A DNA stretch of 35,201 bases from Paracoccaceae bacterium (GCA_029242355.1 JAQWUC010000054.1:1-35201); one strand, 5' to 3'. Positions 1 through 10,521 are shown, numbered from the stretch's first letter. Numbers and translations are program-made. The notes: generated by a model from the letters alone, not told the origin.

Positions 1-317
1 ATTAAATTCATACCTTTTAACTTATAAAAAATATTAACTTTATGAAAAAATTGTTCGCTATGGCTAGATCAAACGAGACTTCCTTCAGAATAAAAATCAA
101 ATATTCGTAATTTTAGAACACCTTCGTCTGACGCCGCTCAAGAAGTTATTACCAGTCAAATACATAGTTCAGGTAAAGAGCCATTTTTTAGGGTTTACGT
201 TTTTATATTACTAACATTAAATCAAATAACTAAATGGTTTGGATTAAAATACCCTCTATAAAATAAACTTAAAACAAATACAAAATTAAGACATCACTAA
301 AATTTGGTGGGAGATCC

Positions 318-1568
318 TTAAGATGAAAGATCGTAAGCTCGCTCACCGTGAACGGTAATATCTAACCCATCAAATTCAGTCTCCTTATCAACTCTCATTT
401 TAAGAAAAAATCCTAACGATTTTATAATAACAACTGTTACAAAAATTGTATAAAGAGCGACAACAATTAAAGACACAATTTGAGATATCCAACTTGATCC
501 GTTTTCAAAACCTAAAAATGATAAAAAAGGGAGCATCACTATTCCAAAAATACCACCAATTCCATGAACTGCAAAAACGTCTAATGTGTCATCTATCTTC
601 AGTACATTGCGCACGATGTTAACTGCTTCTTGACATAGGACGCCCGCTATACCGCCAATAATCACTGCTTCAAGTGGCCCAACAAAACCAGAAGCCGGAG
701 TTATAGAAGCTAATCCGGCTATAGTACCTGTAACCAGACCAACCAAAGAAGATTTACCATACTTTATTCTTTCCCATCCAGCCCAGGTTAACGAGGCAGT
801 AGCCGCAGATAAGTGCGTTACTGTCAGAGCCATAGCCGCACCAGCATCGGCTGCTAATTGAGATCCTCCGTTAAATCCAAACCAACCAACCCAAAGAAGT
901 GCTGCACCAATCATAACAAAAGTAGGATTATGGGGTGGTTTAGTAAGGTCTGATCGTGGTCCTAAAAAATAAGCAATAATAAGTGCCGCTATGCCAGCCG
1001 TTTCATGAACCACGATACCTCCTGCAAAGTCAAAAACCGGGACATCGAAAAGTGAACCATCTGATAGAATTCCGCCGCCCCACACCCAATGCACAATCGG
1101 CGAATACACTAAGCACATCCATAGACCTGCAAAAGAAAGAATAAAAACGAATGAAATTCGTTCAACAAATGCACCAACTATCAACGCGGGTGTTATTACA
1201 GCAAACGTCATTTGAAATGCAAAAAACAAAATCTCAGGGAGAGTACCAGAAACATTTTCAGGATCCAAATGAATTAAAAACGCTTTTTCAAATCCACCCC
1301 AAAAAGAATTCTGGTTTCCAAATGCAATGGAATAGCCAAAAGCAAACCACAGTAGGCTCATTAAACACGCTATAGTATAGGTTTGCATAAAAACACTTAA
1401 AACATTTCTTGATCGTACGAGTCCGCCATAAAACAGAGCTAAACCAGGCAATGTCATCAAAAGTACTAACGTTGTTGCGACTAGTATCCAAGCTGTGTCT
1501 GCACCATTCATTTTCACTTCCTTATCTATCATGTTACATGCGTCTTGAGATGTAAGTTCTAAACACAA
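318..1568 (-). CDS. amtB: Ammonium transporter (Amt/AmtB family); true start probably the internal MNGADTAW Met near 1511
   Basis: Translation has Amt hallmarks: ALFYGGLVRSRNVLSVFMQ, FDFAGGIVVHETAGIAAL, DTLDVFAVHGIGGIFG (conserved pore His context). Confidence 0.95.
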   Translation of the reverse strand: MCLELTSQDACNMIDKEVKMNGADTAWILVATTLVLLMTLPGLALFYGGLVRSRNVLSVFMQTYTIACLMSLLWFAFGYSIAFGNQNSFWGGFEKAFLIHLDPENVSGTLPEILFFAFQMTFAVITPALIVGAFVERISFVFILSFAGLWMCLVYSPIVHWVWGGGILSDGSLFDVPVFDFAGGIVVHETAGIAALIIAYFLGPRSDLTKPPHNPTFVMIGAALLWVGWFGFNGGSQLAADAGAAMALTVTHLSAATASLTWAGWERIKYGKSSLVGLVTGTIAGLASITPASGFVGPLEAVIIGGIAGVLCQEAVNIVRNVLKIDDTLDVFAVHGIGGIFGIVMLPFLSFLGFENGSSWISQIVSLIVVALYTIFVTVVIIKSLGFFLKMRVDKETEFDGLDITVHGERAYDLSS

Positions 1569-1859
1569 GACGCAACAAGCAAGTAAAAAAATTACAAGTT
1601 CATGTACCCATTTGCTTAAATTTTGATCTTTTTTTTACAAAATGCAAAAAAAATAACCAGATTCAAACTACCGTGTTAGATTTACGCATGTATTTTATTA
1701 ATGATTATAAAATATAAATGATTACACATTCGAAAATTTGTTAAAATTTGCAATTGAACAGTATTCACACCAAAGCTAAACTCTGGAAACGCGATCGGCT
1801 TAGTTTGCAAATTGTAACGTCGAGAAATATCGAATATCGGCAAACCAGAACCAAGCATT

Positions 1860-2673
1860 GCATTAAAAAACCACATCATAGCATTTGTGGTTAGAACTGG
1901 TTATTCACGAGTTATAAAGTGTCCACTGTCTAAGACTAAAATAACTTCTAAACCTGGTAAATATTTTTCTAACCCAAAACAATATTTTACGGGTTACCTA
2001 GGATCAAATTCTCCTCGAATGTATAATATTGGCATTGTGAATTTACTTAAATTAACTTTTTTGCTTTTAAGTATCCTTAAAATAAACGGGAACAGCATCG
2101 GCGACACCTTCATAAGCAAATTCACTTATAATTTCTTTCAATTCCGTTTCATCAGGTAATAACCCTTTTTTACAAGAGTTTTCAAACAAACTCTAACATA
2201 AGCTTCCCTTTTACTCATTAACTTTGAGGCTTTTTCGGGGTTTAATGAATTTCATTGATGATGTAAGGAATTTCTTGGATCATAATTATGAAGTGACAAA
2301 CAAGACCACACATATAGCTCCACACGATGAGAAATTTGATTTACAATATTATCACTAATGGCAACACCACAATCATGTCTAGCTAATCGAAAATTTATAA
2401 CACCAATCATATCTAAAAGATCAATAACTTGAGAGGTAACCTTATTCATCGAATAATCTCTCTCACTTTTATCAGACTGCCCGTAACCTTTCAAATCAAT
2501 AGCTAATACTTTAAATTGTGTTGTAAGTTTGGGTATCTGATGCTTCCAGCATTTCCAGCTTTCGGGAATACCATGAAGAATAACTACGGGCCCACCCTCT
2601 CCTGCTTCAACCCAATATCATTTTAACCCTTTAAGGTCTTATAATGATGTTTAAATTTAAAATCACTGCTCAT
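1860..2673 (-). pseudogene. Decayed alpha/beta hydrolase (epoxide hydrolase / haloalkane dehalogenase-like)
   Basis: Minus-strand pieces in different frames: YWVEAGEGGPVVILHGIPESWKCWKHQIPKLTTQFKVLAIDLKGYGQSDKSERDYS...HNYDPRNSLHHQ*; LPDETELKEIISEFAYEGVADAVPVYFKDT*; PILYIRGEFDPR*PVKYCFGLEKYLPGLEVILVLDSGHFITRE*P. Several stops and frame changes. Confidence 0.85.
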
Positions 2674-2797
2674 TTTACATTAAACCTTTAATAATTTTCA
2701 TTATCTACGTCATTAAACGCCTCACATAATATAACGTTTGACGGAAGAGTTCAAAGATGCATTTAGGAAAGCTAAGTAACTATAGTTTTATTAAATA

Positions 2798-4426
2798 TTA
2801 ATCGTTTTTCAAAATTTCAGAAGCAGCCTTTTCCGCAATTGCTAGCACTGCAGCGTTAACATTTGAAGAAGGGATCATCGGCATAATTGAAGCATCAATT
2901 ACCCGTAAGTTTTCGAAACCCCGTACTCGAAGTTTAGTATCAACAACTGATGTTTTGTCTGTCTCAGGTGCCATACGGCAGGAACCTACTAAATGATAAG
3001 CAGTATTACTGCGATCTCTTGCCACATTAAGCAATTCTTCATCTGAATGGATTTCTTTTCCCGGATAAATCTCATGATCAAAGTATTTTGATAAGGGTTT
3101 ACTGTGCATCAAACTGCGAGAGATTTTAATTCCCTCAATGAGGATTTTTTGATCTTCAGTCGCACTTAAATAATTAGGTTGAATGAGTGGTTTATCAAAA
3201 GGATTTTTTGAATTTACTTTTACCCAACCTGAGCTTTCTGGTCGTTGACCCCAACAAGCAATACTAAAGCCTGGGAAAGTGTCTAATTCGGCCTGTCGAC
3301 CCAGAGCATAACTGGCTGGGGTAAAACTTATTTGCAAGTCATTATTGCGAATTAATTCATTTGAGTGCCAGAAGCAATAAACAAGTGTAGGCCCTAAGGA
3401 AAGTATTGATTGGCGCCCCAGTGCATATTTAATTATTTCTTTAACTAATAATGGACCTTTGGACATTTCGTTGATCGTTTTGGTATTTTTAACGCGTCCA
3501 GTCAGTCGTGTAGCATAATGATCTCTGAGATTTTTCCCAACTCCAGCAAGTTCTTGGCGAACTTCAATACCTATTGATTTAAGTAAATCACCTGGTCCAA
3601 TACCAGCTAATTGTAAAATTTGAGGAGAATTTATAGCGCCAGCAGACAAAATAACCTCATTAGCAGTTTTCACTAAAACTCCTTTTGTATCAAACCGAGA
3701 TTTTTTATATTCGACTCCAACAACCCGTTGGTTTTCAAATTGAAGATTCGTAACATGAGCATTCGTAATAATGTGAAGGTTTTTTCTTTTTTTTGCGGAT
3801 TTTAAATACGCCTTGGCAGAACTCATTCGTCGCATACCACTCACTGTGCGCTGCACATACGATACTCCCTCTTCATTCTCCCCATTATAATCGTCGTTAA
3901 TAGGCATACCCATTTCAACGGCAGCTTTAATAAAAGCATCACACAATGGATGGCGCCAACCTAAGTCAGAAACTATCATCTCTCCATCATTACCACGCAA
4001 AGAACGGTCATTTGATTTATTATTAGTACCACACGGCACATATTTCTCTAAGCTTTTAAAATGTGGAAGAAGATCATCATAACTCCAGCCATTATTACCG
4101 CGCTGAGCCCAATTATCAAAATCCATTTTTTGACCACGATTGAAAATTAATCCATTTATAGAACTTGAACCGCCAATAACCTTCCCTCGAGGGGTCGGAA
4201 TTGATCTTCCGTTAGTTCCCCAACTAGGGAGCGTGTCATAAAGCCAATTAAGTTTTTTATTCGTTACTGTTTTTATGAAACCAGCAGGAATATGAATAAA
4301 TGGACTCCAATCTGTAGGTCCTGCCTCAATTAAGCACACATTAGTTTGAGAATTGGCACTAAGTCGATTGGCCAACAAACAACCAGCAGAACCTGCACCA
4401 ACAATAATATAATCAAATTCCATCAA
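2798..4426 (-). CDS. GMC family oxidoreductase (choline/alcohol dehydrogenase-like, FAD)
   Basis: N-terminal FDYIIVGAGSAGCLLANRLS FAD motif, GGSSSINGLIFNRG, and C-terminal AYHLVGSCRMAPE...LRVIDASIMPMIPSSNVNAAVLAIAEKAA. Confidence 0.93.
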   Translation of the reverse strand: MMEFDYIIVGAGSAGCLLANRLSANSQTNVCLIEAGPTDWSPFIHIPAGFIKTVTNKKLNWLYDTLPSWGTNGRSIPTPRGKVIGGSSSINGLIFNRGQKMDFDNWAQRGNNGWSYDDLLPHFKSLEKYVPCGTNNKSNDRSLRGNDGEMIVSDLGWRHPLCDAFIKAAVEMGMPINDDYNGENEEGVSYVQRTVSGMRRMSSAKAYLKSAKKRKNLHIITNAHVTNLQFENQRVVGVEYKKSRFDTKGVLVKTANEVILSAGAINSPQILQLAGIGPGDLLKSIGIEVRQELAGVGKNLRDHYATRLTGRVKNTKTINEMSKGPLLVKEIIKYALGRQSILSLGPTLVYCFWHSNELIRNNDLQISFTPASYALGRQAELDTFPGFSIACWGQRPESSGWVKVNSKNPFDKPLIQPNYLSATEDQKILIEGIKISRSLMHSKPLSKYFDHEIYPGKEIHSDEELLNVARDRSNTAYHLVGSCRMAPETDKTSVVDTKLRVRGFENLRVIDASIMPMIPSSNVNAAVLAIAEKAASEILKND

Positions 4427-4696
4427 GTTCTCGCGAAAAAAATTACTAGAACAAAACTTATTCCATATTCAAACTATTCTCTTTAAAGTAACAAAATCGA
4501 TCAACTCTTATTTTTACGAGCACCTACCTATACCCCTGCAATTTATTTTACACTCTCGAGCAAATTTATTTTATATTTTTTTTAATTGCAAAGTGTTCTG
4601 CATTCTGCGATCAATAAGACGTAAGAAAAACGGAACGCTACCTTAACTTTTTCTTTTATAGTTAACGGTGCAATAATAAAAGAACGGTGAAATTTT

Positions 4697-6118
4697 ATGG
4701 CAGGGACTGAATTTCTTAAATCGATTGAAACTAATTTTAAAAATGCGACAGAGGCCCTTCAAAAAAGTGAATTTAAGGACTCCATAACACCTGATTTAGC
4801 ACACCAAATTATGATGGCGAATGCAACATACGTCGTACGTTTTGCAGTGAGGTTGCGAGGTACCGTACATACATTTACAGGGTATCGATCAGTGCATTCT
4901 GACCATTTCGAACCAGTAAAAGGCGGAATAAGGTACGACTTAGCAGTAAATCAAGAGGAAGTAGAAGCTCTTGCAGCCTTGATGACCTATAAGTGTGCTT
5001 TAGTTGAAGTGCCTTTCGGTGGATCAAAAGGTGGCTTAATTATAAACGTGAATGATTGGTCCGAAGAAGAATTAGAGCGCATAACGCGACGGTTCACCCA
5101 AGAACTTGCTAAGAGAGATCTCATCCATCCGTCGCAAAATGTCCCAGCACCGGATGTTGGAACTGGCGAAAGGGAAATGGCATGGATGGCAGATGAATTC
5201 CGTAGGTTAAATCCAACTGATCTGAATGCATGGGCCTGTGTTACAGGAAAACCTGTGAGTAAAGGTGGCATTTCAGGAAGAACAGAAGCAACTGGTCGAG
5301 GTGTTCAATACGCCCTTCGTGCTTTTTTTGATCACCCAAACGACGTAAAGCGAACGGGATTAACACCAGGCTTGAGCGGAAAGAGGGTAATTATCCAAGG
5401 CCTTGGTAACGTTGGCTTTCACGCTGCTCTGTTTCTATCCACCGAAGATCATTGTGTAATAACTCATGTATTAGAACGAGATGGTACGATAATAGACCCA
5501 AATGGAATTGATATTCTCGCTCTTAAAGAATATCTTTCTGCAGAACGAACCATAAAAGGATACAAAGGATTTACTCAATCCGGTCTCGAGGCATTAGAAG
5601 ACGATGCGGATATTCTTATCCCTGCTGCTATGGAACTTGTTATAACGGATAATAATGCAGAGCGTATTAAAGCCCCTTTGATAATAGAAGCTGCCAACGG
5701 TCCAATATCAGCAGATGCTGATGTAATACTAAATGATAGAAACATTGTAATTATACCAGATCTGTATGCTAATGCTGGAGGTGTAACCGTAAGCTATTTT
5801 GAGTGGATTAAAAATCTTAGTAGAATTAGATTGGGGCGACTGCAAAGAAGAGCTCAAGAAAATCAAATTTCAATTCTTGTGGACGGCATTGAAAAGATGA
5901 CAGGTAAGGTTTTTCCAGAAGATAATCTGAAGAAATCGTTAGATGGTGGTTCGGAGTTAGATCTAGTCCGATCCGGCCTAGAAGATACCATGCGCAACAC
6001 TTATAATGTCATTAGCGAGGTGTGGAATTCTGACAAAAAGTCGTTAAGTCTGAGAACAGCCGCTATGATGGTGGCACTCAGACGTGTGGCCCAAAGTTAC
6101 TCGACTCTGGGTATCTAA
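4697..6118 (+). CDS. gdhA: Glu/Leu/Phe/Val dehydrogenase (glutamate dehydrogenase)
   Basis: VKGGIRYDLAVNQEEVEALAALMTYKCALVEVPFGGSKGG, GKRVIIQGLGNVGFHAA, IIPDLYANAGGVTVSYFEW. Confidence 0.93.
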   Translation: MAGTEFLKSIETNFKNATEALQKSEFKDSITPDLAHQIMMANATYVVRFAVRLRGTVHTFTGYRSVHSDHFEPVKGGIRYDLAVNQEEVEALAALMTYKCALVEVPFGGSKGGLIINVNDWSEEELERITRRFTQELAKRDLIHPSQNVPAPDVGTGEREMAWMADEFRRLNPTDLNAWACVTGKPVSKGGISGRTEATGRGVQYALRAFFDHPNDVKRTGLTPGLSGKRVIIQGLGNVGFHAALFLSTEDHCVITHVLERDGTIIDPNGIDILALKEYLSAERTIKGYKGFTQSGLEALEDDADILIPAAMELVITDNNAERIKAPLIIEAANGPISADADVILNDRNIVIIPDLYANAGGVTVSYFEWIKNLSRIRLGRLQRRAQENQISILVDGIEKMTGKVFPEDNLKKSLDGGSELDLVRSGLEDTMRNTYNVISEVWNSDKKSLSLRTAAMMVALRRVAQSYSTLGI

Positions 6119-6139
6119 ATAAAATTAGATTTAATGACG

Positions 6140-6560
6140 GTAAATGATTTTTAACAAGTTCATTTCACCATCTACCATCAATTCAAAAATTTTGACTTGT
6201 AATCATATCTAACGAATGGGCTACTAAAAAATGAACAAGTTAAGCAACTGAATCTGGAAAGATACGTTGCTTTAAACATTGTTGATCTAGAACCCAGTTA
6301 CTATATTCTTCCGCTTTATGGCCAAATACACGAGACTCAGTTTCAGACACAACAGCACCTAGTGGCAATAGCATTTACGCAAATTACAAAAGAACCGAGT
6401 TCACGCGCCAAAGATTTTGTAAGACCAAGCATGGCCCCTTTGGAAGTAACATATGGGACATAACCATCGATCACCCCATTAAGAGTAACTATGTAAAGTT
6501 TATAATCTTGCTCCAGCGCATTTTTTTCCTGCGACAGGTTTAATTTTTTTTCATGCTAAC
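6140..6560 (-). pseudogene. Decayed short-chain dehydrogenase/reductase (C-terminal half)
   Basis: Minus strand: NGVIDGYVPYVTSKGAMLGLTKSLARELGSFVICVNAIAT (YxxxK catalytic motif), +1 frame change into GAVVSETESRVFGHKAEEYSNWVLDQQCLKQRIFPDSVA*LVHFLVAHSLDMITSQNF*IDGRW*NEL, with in-frame stops. Confidence 0.85.
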
Positions 6561-6603
6561 AACCTAAAATATATTGCTCTCATTAACTATTCAAATATTT
6601 GTT

Positions 6604-7815
6604 TTATAATTCACTTTTATCAGTTACCCGTCTAAACACGGTGAATCGCTTATCTATGTCTACGTGTAATTCCAATCCTAATCCAACTCCCTCGGGAACA
6701 GTTATCATCCCATCCTTTATTGTTGGTAAAGCAGTTACCAAATCTTTATACCAAGTTTTGTAAAACGCTCTAACACTTTCTTGAATTAGCACATTAGATA
6801 AATTTAAAGATAGATGTGTCGAAGCACAAAGAACTACTGGACCTGTACAGTCATGGGGCGCAACAGGAAGATGCCACGCTTCAGCCATTGCGGCTATCTT
6901 GCGTGCCTCAGACAAACCCCCGCACCAACTCACATCAAGCATAATAACACCTGCAGCATTGGTCTCTAAAAGATCACGAAAAGCTCCTCTTGATCCTAAG
7001 GTTTCAGAAGCGCATATTGGAGCTCTTGAAGCAGCAGCATAACGTTTCAGACTCGATAAACTATCCATCTTTATCGGATCTTCATGCCAAAAAGTTTTAT
7101 ATGGTTCAAGACTCTTTGCTATTTCTATGGCTGGTAAAAGCTGCCACATTGAATGAAATTCAATCATGATATCCATTTTATAACCAACAGAATTTCGTAT
7201 TTTTTCAATAGGTTCCAAACATTTTTTAATATCACTGTGTGAAATATACTGTCCTGCTGATTTTTCTGCAGCGAAATCAAACGGCCAAATTTTCATAGCC
7301 GTTATCCCATCCTCTAACAATGAACTAGCAAGTTCACCTGCTTGATTTAAGAACCAGTTTAGATCATCGTAAGGTTTAACACTATTTTTCATTAGGTCAT
7401 AATTACTGCTTTTTTGACCAGATCTTTTTTTGATATAATCAGTACCCGCACAAGTATTATACGTTCTGATCTCTTGTCGAGTAAATCCACCCAAAAGCTG
7501 GGCTATTGGTTGCTTAACAGCTTTGCCAAAAAGATCCCACAAGGCAATATCGAATGCAGAATTTCCTCGCACTTCAGCACCAGTTGATCTAAAACCAACA
7601 TACCCAACTAATTCAGCTGAGAGTAGATCAATTTGCAAAGGATCACGACCAATAACCCTTGGAGCAATATACTCATGAATATGAGATTCTACTGTTTCAG
7701 CTCCAAAAAACGTTTCGCCTAAACCAATTAAGCCTTCATTTGTATGTACATGTATCCATAGAAGATTTGGACGCTCTTTTATGCGTATTGTTTCAAGTTT
7801 TGTTATTTTCATCAA
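6604..7815 (-). CDS. Mandelate racemase/muconate lactonizing enzyme (enolase) superfamily protein, probable acid-sugar dehydratase
   Basis: MR/MLE architecture: NSAFDIALWDLFGKAVKQPIAQLLGG, MKIWPFD, HEDPI, CASETLGSRGAF, DVSWCGGLSEARKIAAMAEA, VAPHDCTGPV. Confidence 0.9.
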   Translation of the reverse strand: MMKITKLETIRIKERPNLLWIHVHTNEGLIGLGETFFGAETVESHIHEYIAPRVIGRDPLQIDLLSAELVGYVGFRSTGAEVRGNSAFDIALWDLFGKAVKQPIAQLLGGFTRQEIRTYNTCAGTDYIKKRSGQKSSNYDLMKNSVKPYDDLNWFLNQAGELASSLLEDGITAMKIWPFDFAAEKSAGQYISHSDIKKCLEPIEKIRNSVGYKMDIMIEFHSMWQLLPAIEIAKSLEPYKTFWHEDPIKMDSLSSLKRYAAASRAPICASETLGSRGAFRDLLETNAAGVIMLDVSWCGGLSEARKIAAMAEAWHLPVAPHDCTGPVVLCASTHLSLNLSNVLIQESVRAFYKTWYKDLVTALPTIKDGMITVPEGVGLGLELHVDIDKRFTVFRRVTDKSEL

Positions 7816-8792
7816 ACAACCCTACTTGGATAATTCTTATTAAAAAAATGCGCTCTTAAATTATTAACAGCTAACATCCCCATCGCCTCTCGAGTCTCTT
7901 TCGTCGCCGAGCCCACATGCGGTAGTAAGGTTACATTGTTTAATGCAAGCAATCCATGAGGAACTTCAGGTTCGTTTAAGTTAACGTCAAGTCCCGCACC
8001 AGAAATTAAGTTATTCTTTAAAGCATAAATTAGCGCATGTTGATCAACAACATCACCTCTAGCTGTATTTATCAGAAACGCAGATTTTTTCATAATAGGA
8101 AAATGTTTACTTGACAGGATAGGACTAAGCGCTCCTCCTGGAGCATGTATTGATACTACGTCAGAGCACTCTAATACTTCATCTAATGTGTTGAATTGTA
8201 TAGCGTCAAAATTTAATCTTGCAACTGGCGAACGATTAAAGAATACCACTCGCATTCCTAAAGAATTAATTACTTTTCTGGCAGTTGCTTGCCCAATTCT
8301 TCCCATACCAATAATACCAAGGGTCTTGCCATTAAGACTTGTTCCTAAATCTTCGACAATTGAAAACCCTGTCCAATTTTGTTGTCTTAACTTGCTCTCT
8401 AAAAATGAAGTTCGACGACTTACCGCCAAAATAAGAAATAACGTAATTTCTGCCGTTGCATCAGTTAACACGTTAGGTGTGTTAGTTACCACTAAACCAA
8501 TTTTTTTTGAATATTCAATAGCAATGTTCGACACACCAACACCATAATTTGATAGGATCGATGCTCTTCTATTATGGATACGAAGGACATTTTCTGAAAT
8601 ATTATCGCTTACCGTGCTCAGGACACCATCAAATCTTTGAAAAGCACTCTTCAATTCATCTCTTGTAAAAGGTTTATCCGAAAAATTAAATTCTACAGAA
8701 AAACTAGCTGAAAGTGCCTTAGCTACAGAAGTCGGAATAGCACGAGTAACAATAATCTTTGGTGAATTTATTTCGTTCATTCTAATATCCAT
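7812..8792 (-). CDS. D-isomer specific 2-hydroxyacid dehydrogenase (glyoxylate/hydroxypyruvate reductase-like)
   Basis: NAD-binding GKTLGIIGMGRIGQATARKV, INTARGDVVDQHALIYAL, LNEPEVP, LLPHVGSATKETREAM; 4-bp overlap with the downstream enolase-superfamily gene. Confidence 0.92.
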   Translation of the reverse strand: MDIRMNEINSPKIIVTRAIPTSVAKALSASFSVEFNFSDKPFTRDELKSAFQRFDGVLSTVSDNISENVLRIHNRRASILSNYGVGVSNIAIEYSKKIGLVVTNTPNVLTDATAEITLFLILAVSRRTSFLESKLRQQNWTGFSIVEDLGTSLNGKTLGIIGMGRIGQATARKVINSLGMRVVFFNRSPVARLNFDAIQFNTLDEVLECSDVVSIHAPGGALSPILSSKHFPIMKKSAFLINTARGDVVDQHALIYALKNNLISGAGLDVNLNEPEVPHGLLALNNVTLLPHVGSATKETREAMGMLAVNNLRAHFFNKNYPSRVV

Positions 8793-8974
8793 TATTGCAA
8801 ATAAAAAACTTTACTATAGCCAAAGAATTCGATCTTTAAAAGCATCGTGTAACCTAGTAAATCAATGGTACTTTTTTCCTTCTTCGACTTATTGTAGCAA
8901 GATATTATGTCAATTAATTTGACACAACCACCATGATATAAAATTGACGAATAAGTGTTATATTTTATCAGCAA

Positions 8975-10192
8975 TTAAAGTAAATGAAGATCAAGTTGCT
9001 CATATATTGGCAATCCGTCCTTAAATTTTGGAAAAGACTCCCCTTGAATAAGTGGACGAAGGTACTGTGTTCCCTCTTCATTTATGCGGAAACCACCCTC
9101 AGATATATAGTTAAATGGTAATATCTTTTCCTTGTTAGCAATATTAGTCAAATTGCCTTCAACGATTTCCCATGAATACGGATCATTTGATACCCGCCTA
9201 ATTGCAGGCATTACACCGGATTTTCCATTTAAGGCAAATTCTGCAGCGATTTTACCTACGGCGATAGCTTGTTCCATATCGGTTCTGGACACTAAATGAC
9301 GAGCACTTCTCTGTAAATAATCTGAGACCGCCCAGTGATACTTTACCTTAAGATTTCTACTTACAAGATCAGTTATCTTAGGAGCAACCCCTCCAAGCTG
9401 CTTATGACCAAAAGAGTCTTGTGTAGTCGACTCAGAGTAAAATGCTCCAGTTTGATCCTTCAATCCCTCAGACGCCACTATAACACAAAATCCATATTGA
9501 GAAATATCGCTTTCAACTCCAGTTAAAAAGTTTTCTTCATCTAAATTTATCTCTGGCAATAAAATTTTATGTACATAAGTAGAGTCTTTGGCATTCGCTA
9601 ATTCAGCTGATGCCGCTATCCAACCAGCATGTCGACCCATCACCTCTAAAACAAAAATATTTGTTGAAGTTTTACACATCGACTTCAAGTCTAGCGCAGC
9701 CTCTTTCACAGATGTAGCAATATATTTTGCGACAGAGCCAAAACCAGGGCAATTATCAGTGACTACCAAATCATTATCAATGGTTTTTGGAATAGCAATC
9801 GCACAGAGATCATATCCAAGTTTTTTAGCTGCGAGCGAGACCTTTAAACATGTATCAGCGGAATCATTGCCGCCGTTATAAAAAAAATATCTAATTGACG
9901 AAGAATCAAGTATTTTAAATAAATCTTCATAAAACTTCAAATTTTCAATTTCTGGAAGTTTAAAGCGACAAGATCCAAACATTCCCGCAGGAGAATCGAG
10001 TAAAAGCTCTAAAGGTTTCTTAGTTTTTCTGAGGTCATAAATTTTTCCCTCAATTAAACCTAAAATTCCATTTTGTGCCGCAAAAATATTTGTGTTAGGC
10101 GCCAACTTGGAAAGTTCAGACATCACGCCATAAGCAGACGCATTGATAACAGAAGTAACTCCTCCAGATTGGGCATAAATCGCATTATTCAT
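8975..10192 (-). CDS. pfp: 6-phosphofructokinase, probable PPi-dependent type
   Basis: YAQSGGVTSVINASAYGV, YFFYNGGNDSADT, AIPKTIDNDLVVTDNCPGFGS, EVMGRHAGWIAAS. The GGNDS/PKTIDND pattern resembles PPi-PFK. Confidence 0.88.
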   Translation of the reverse strand: MNNAIYAQSGGVTSVINASAYGVMSELSKLAPNTNIFAAQNGILGLIEGKIYDLRKTKKPLELLLDSPAGMFGSCRFKLPEIENLKFYEDLFKILDSSSIRYFFYNGGNDSADTCLKVSLAAKKLGYDLCAIAIPKTIDNDLVVTDNCPGFGSVAKYIATSVKEAALDLKSMCKTSTNIFVLEVMGRHAGWIAASAELANAKDSTYVHKILLPEINLDEENFLTGVESDISQYGFCVIVASEGLKDQTGAFYSESTTQDSFGHKQLGGVAPKITDLVSRNLKVKYHWAVSDYLQRSARHLVSRTDMEQAIAVGKIAAEFALNGKSGVMPAIRRVSNDPYSWEIVEGNLTNIANKEKILPFNYISEGGFRINEEGTQYLRPLIQGESFPKFKDGLPIYEQLDLHLL

Positions 10193-10491
10193 GATGTCTT
10201 TTCTATCTCCTAAAAATATGAGTCTTCGGTAAAAAGATATTAAAAGTAAAGTTTTTAGTGTGATCTTACCGTAGATAAATACTTTAAAAGGTTCAAATGT
10301 AATATTTAGCTCAATTGTTTGTTTTAAATACTATTCCTTTTGAACCAGCTAAATTATAAACTTATAATCAGCACCAAATACCTGTTAAAAACTTTGTATA
10401 ATATACTAATTTTTAATGACTTTAACCAATTAAGGATTAAGTAATTAATAATAGTATTAAACCGACACGAATAATAAAAAATAATTCAAAC

Positions 10492-10521
10492 TACTTTGTA
10501 TACTAATACTTTGTATACTAA
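10492..10521. repeat. Tandem 15-bp direct repeat TACTTTGTATACTAA x2 upstream of the photolyase-related gene
   Basis: Read directly: tactttgtatactaa|tactttgtatactaa|tacagg. Confidence 0.9.

Noticed and set aside
120-263. Plus-strand open stretch TPSSDAAQEVITSQIHSSGKEPFFRVYVFILLTLNQ..., possibly a fragment of a DUF4864-like secreted protein
   Set aside because: Only about ten residues look family-like; no start, no continuation; too weak to annotate without a search.
8792-8974. 60-aa minus-strand ORF between the 2-hydroxyacid dehydrogenase and phosphofructokinase genes
   Set aside because: No family resemblance and low-complexity AT-rich composition; likely chance ORF in a leader region.
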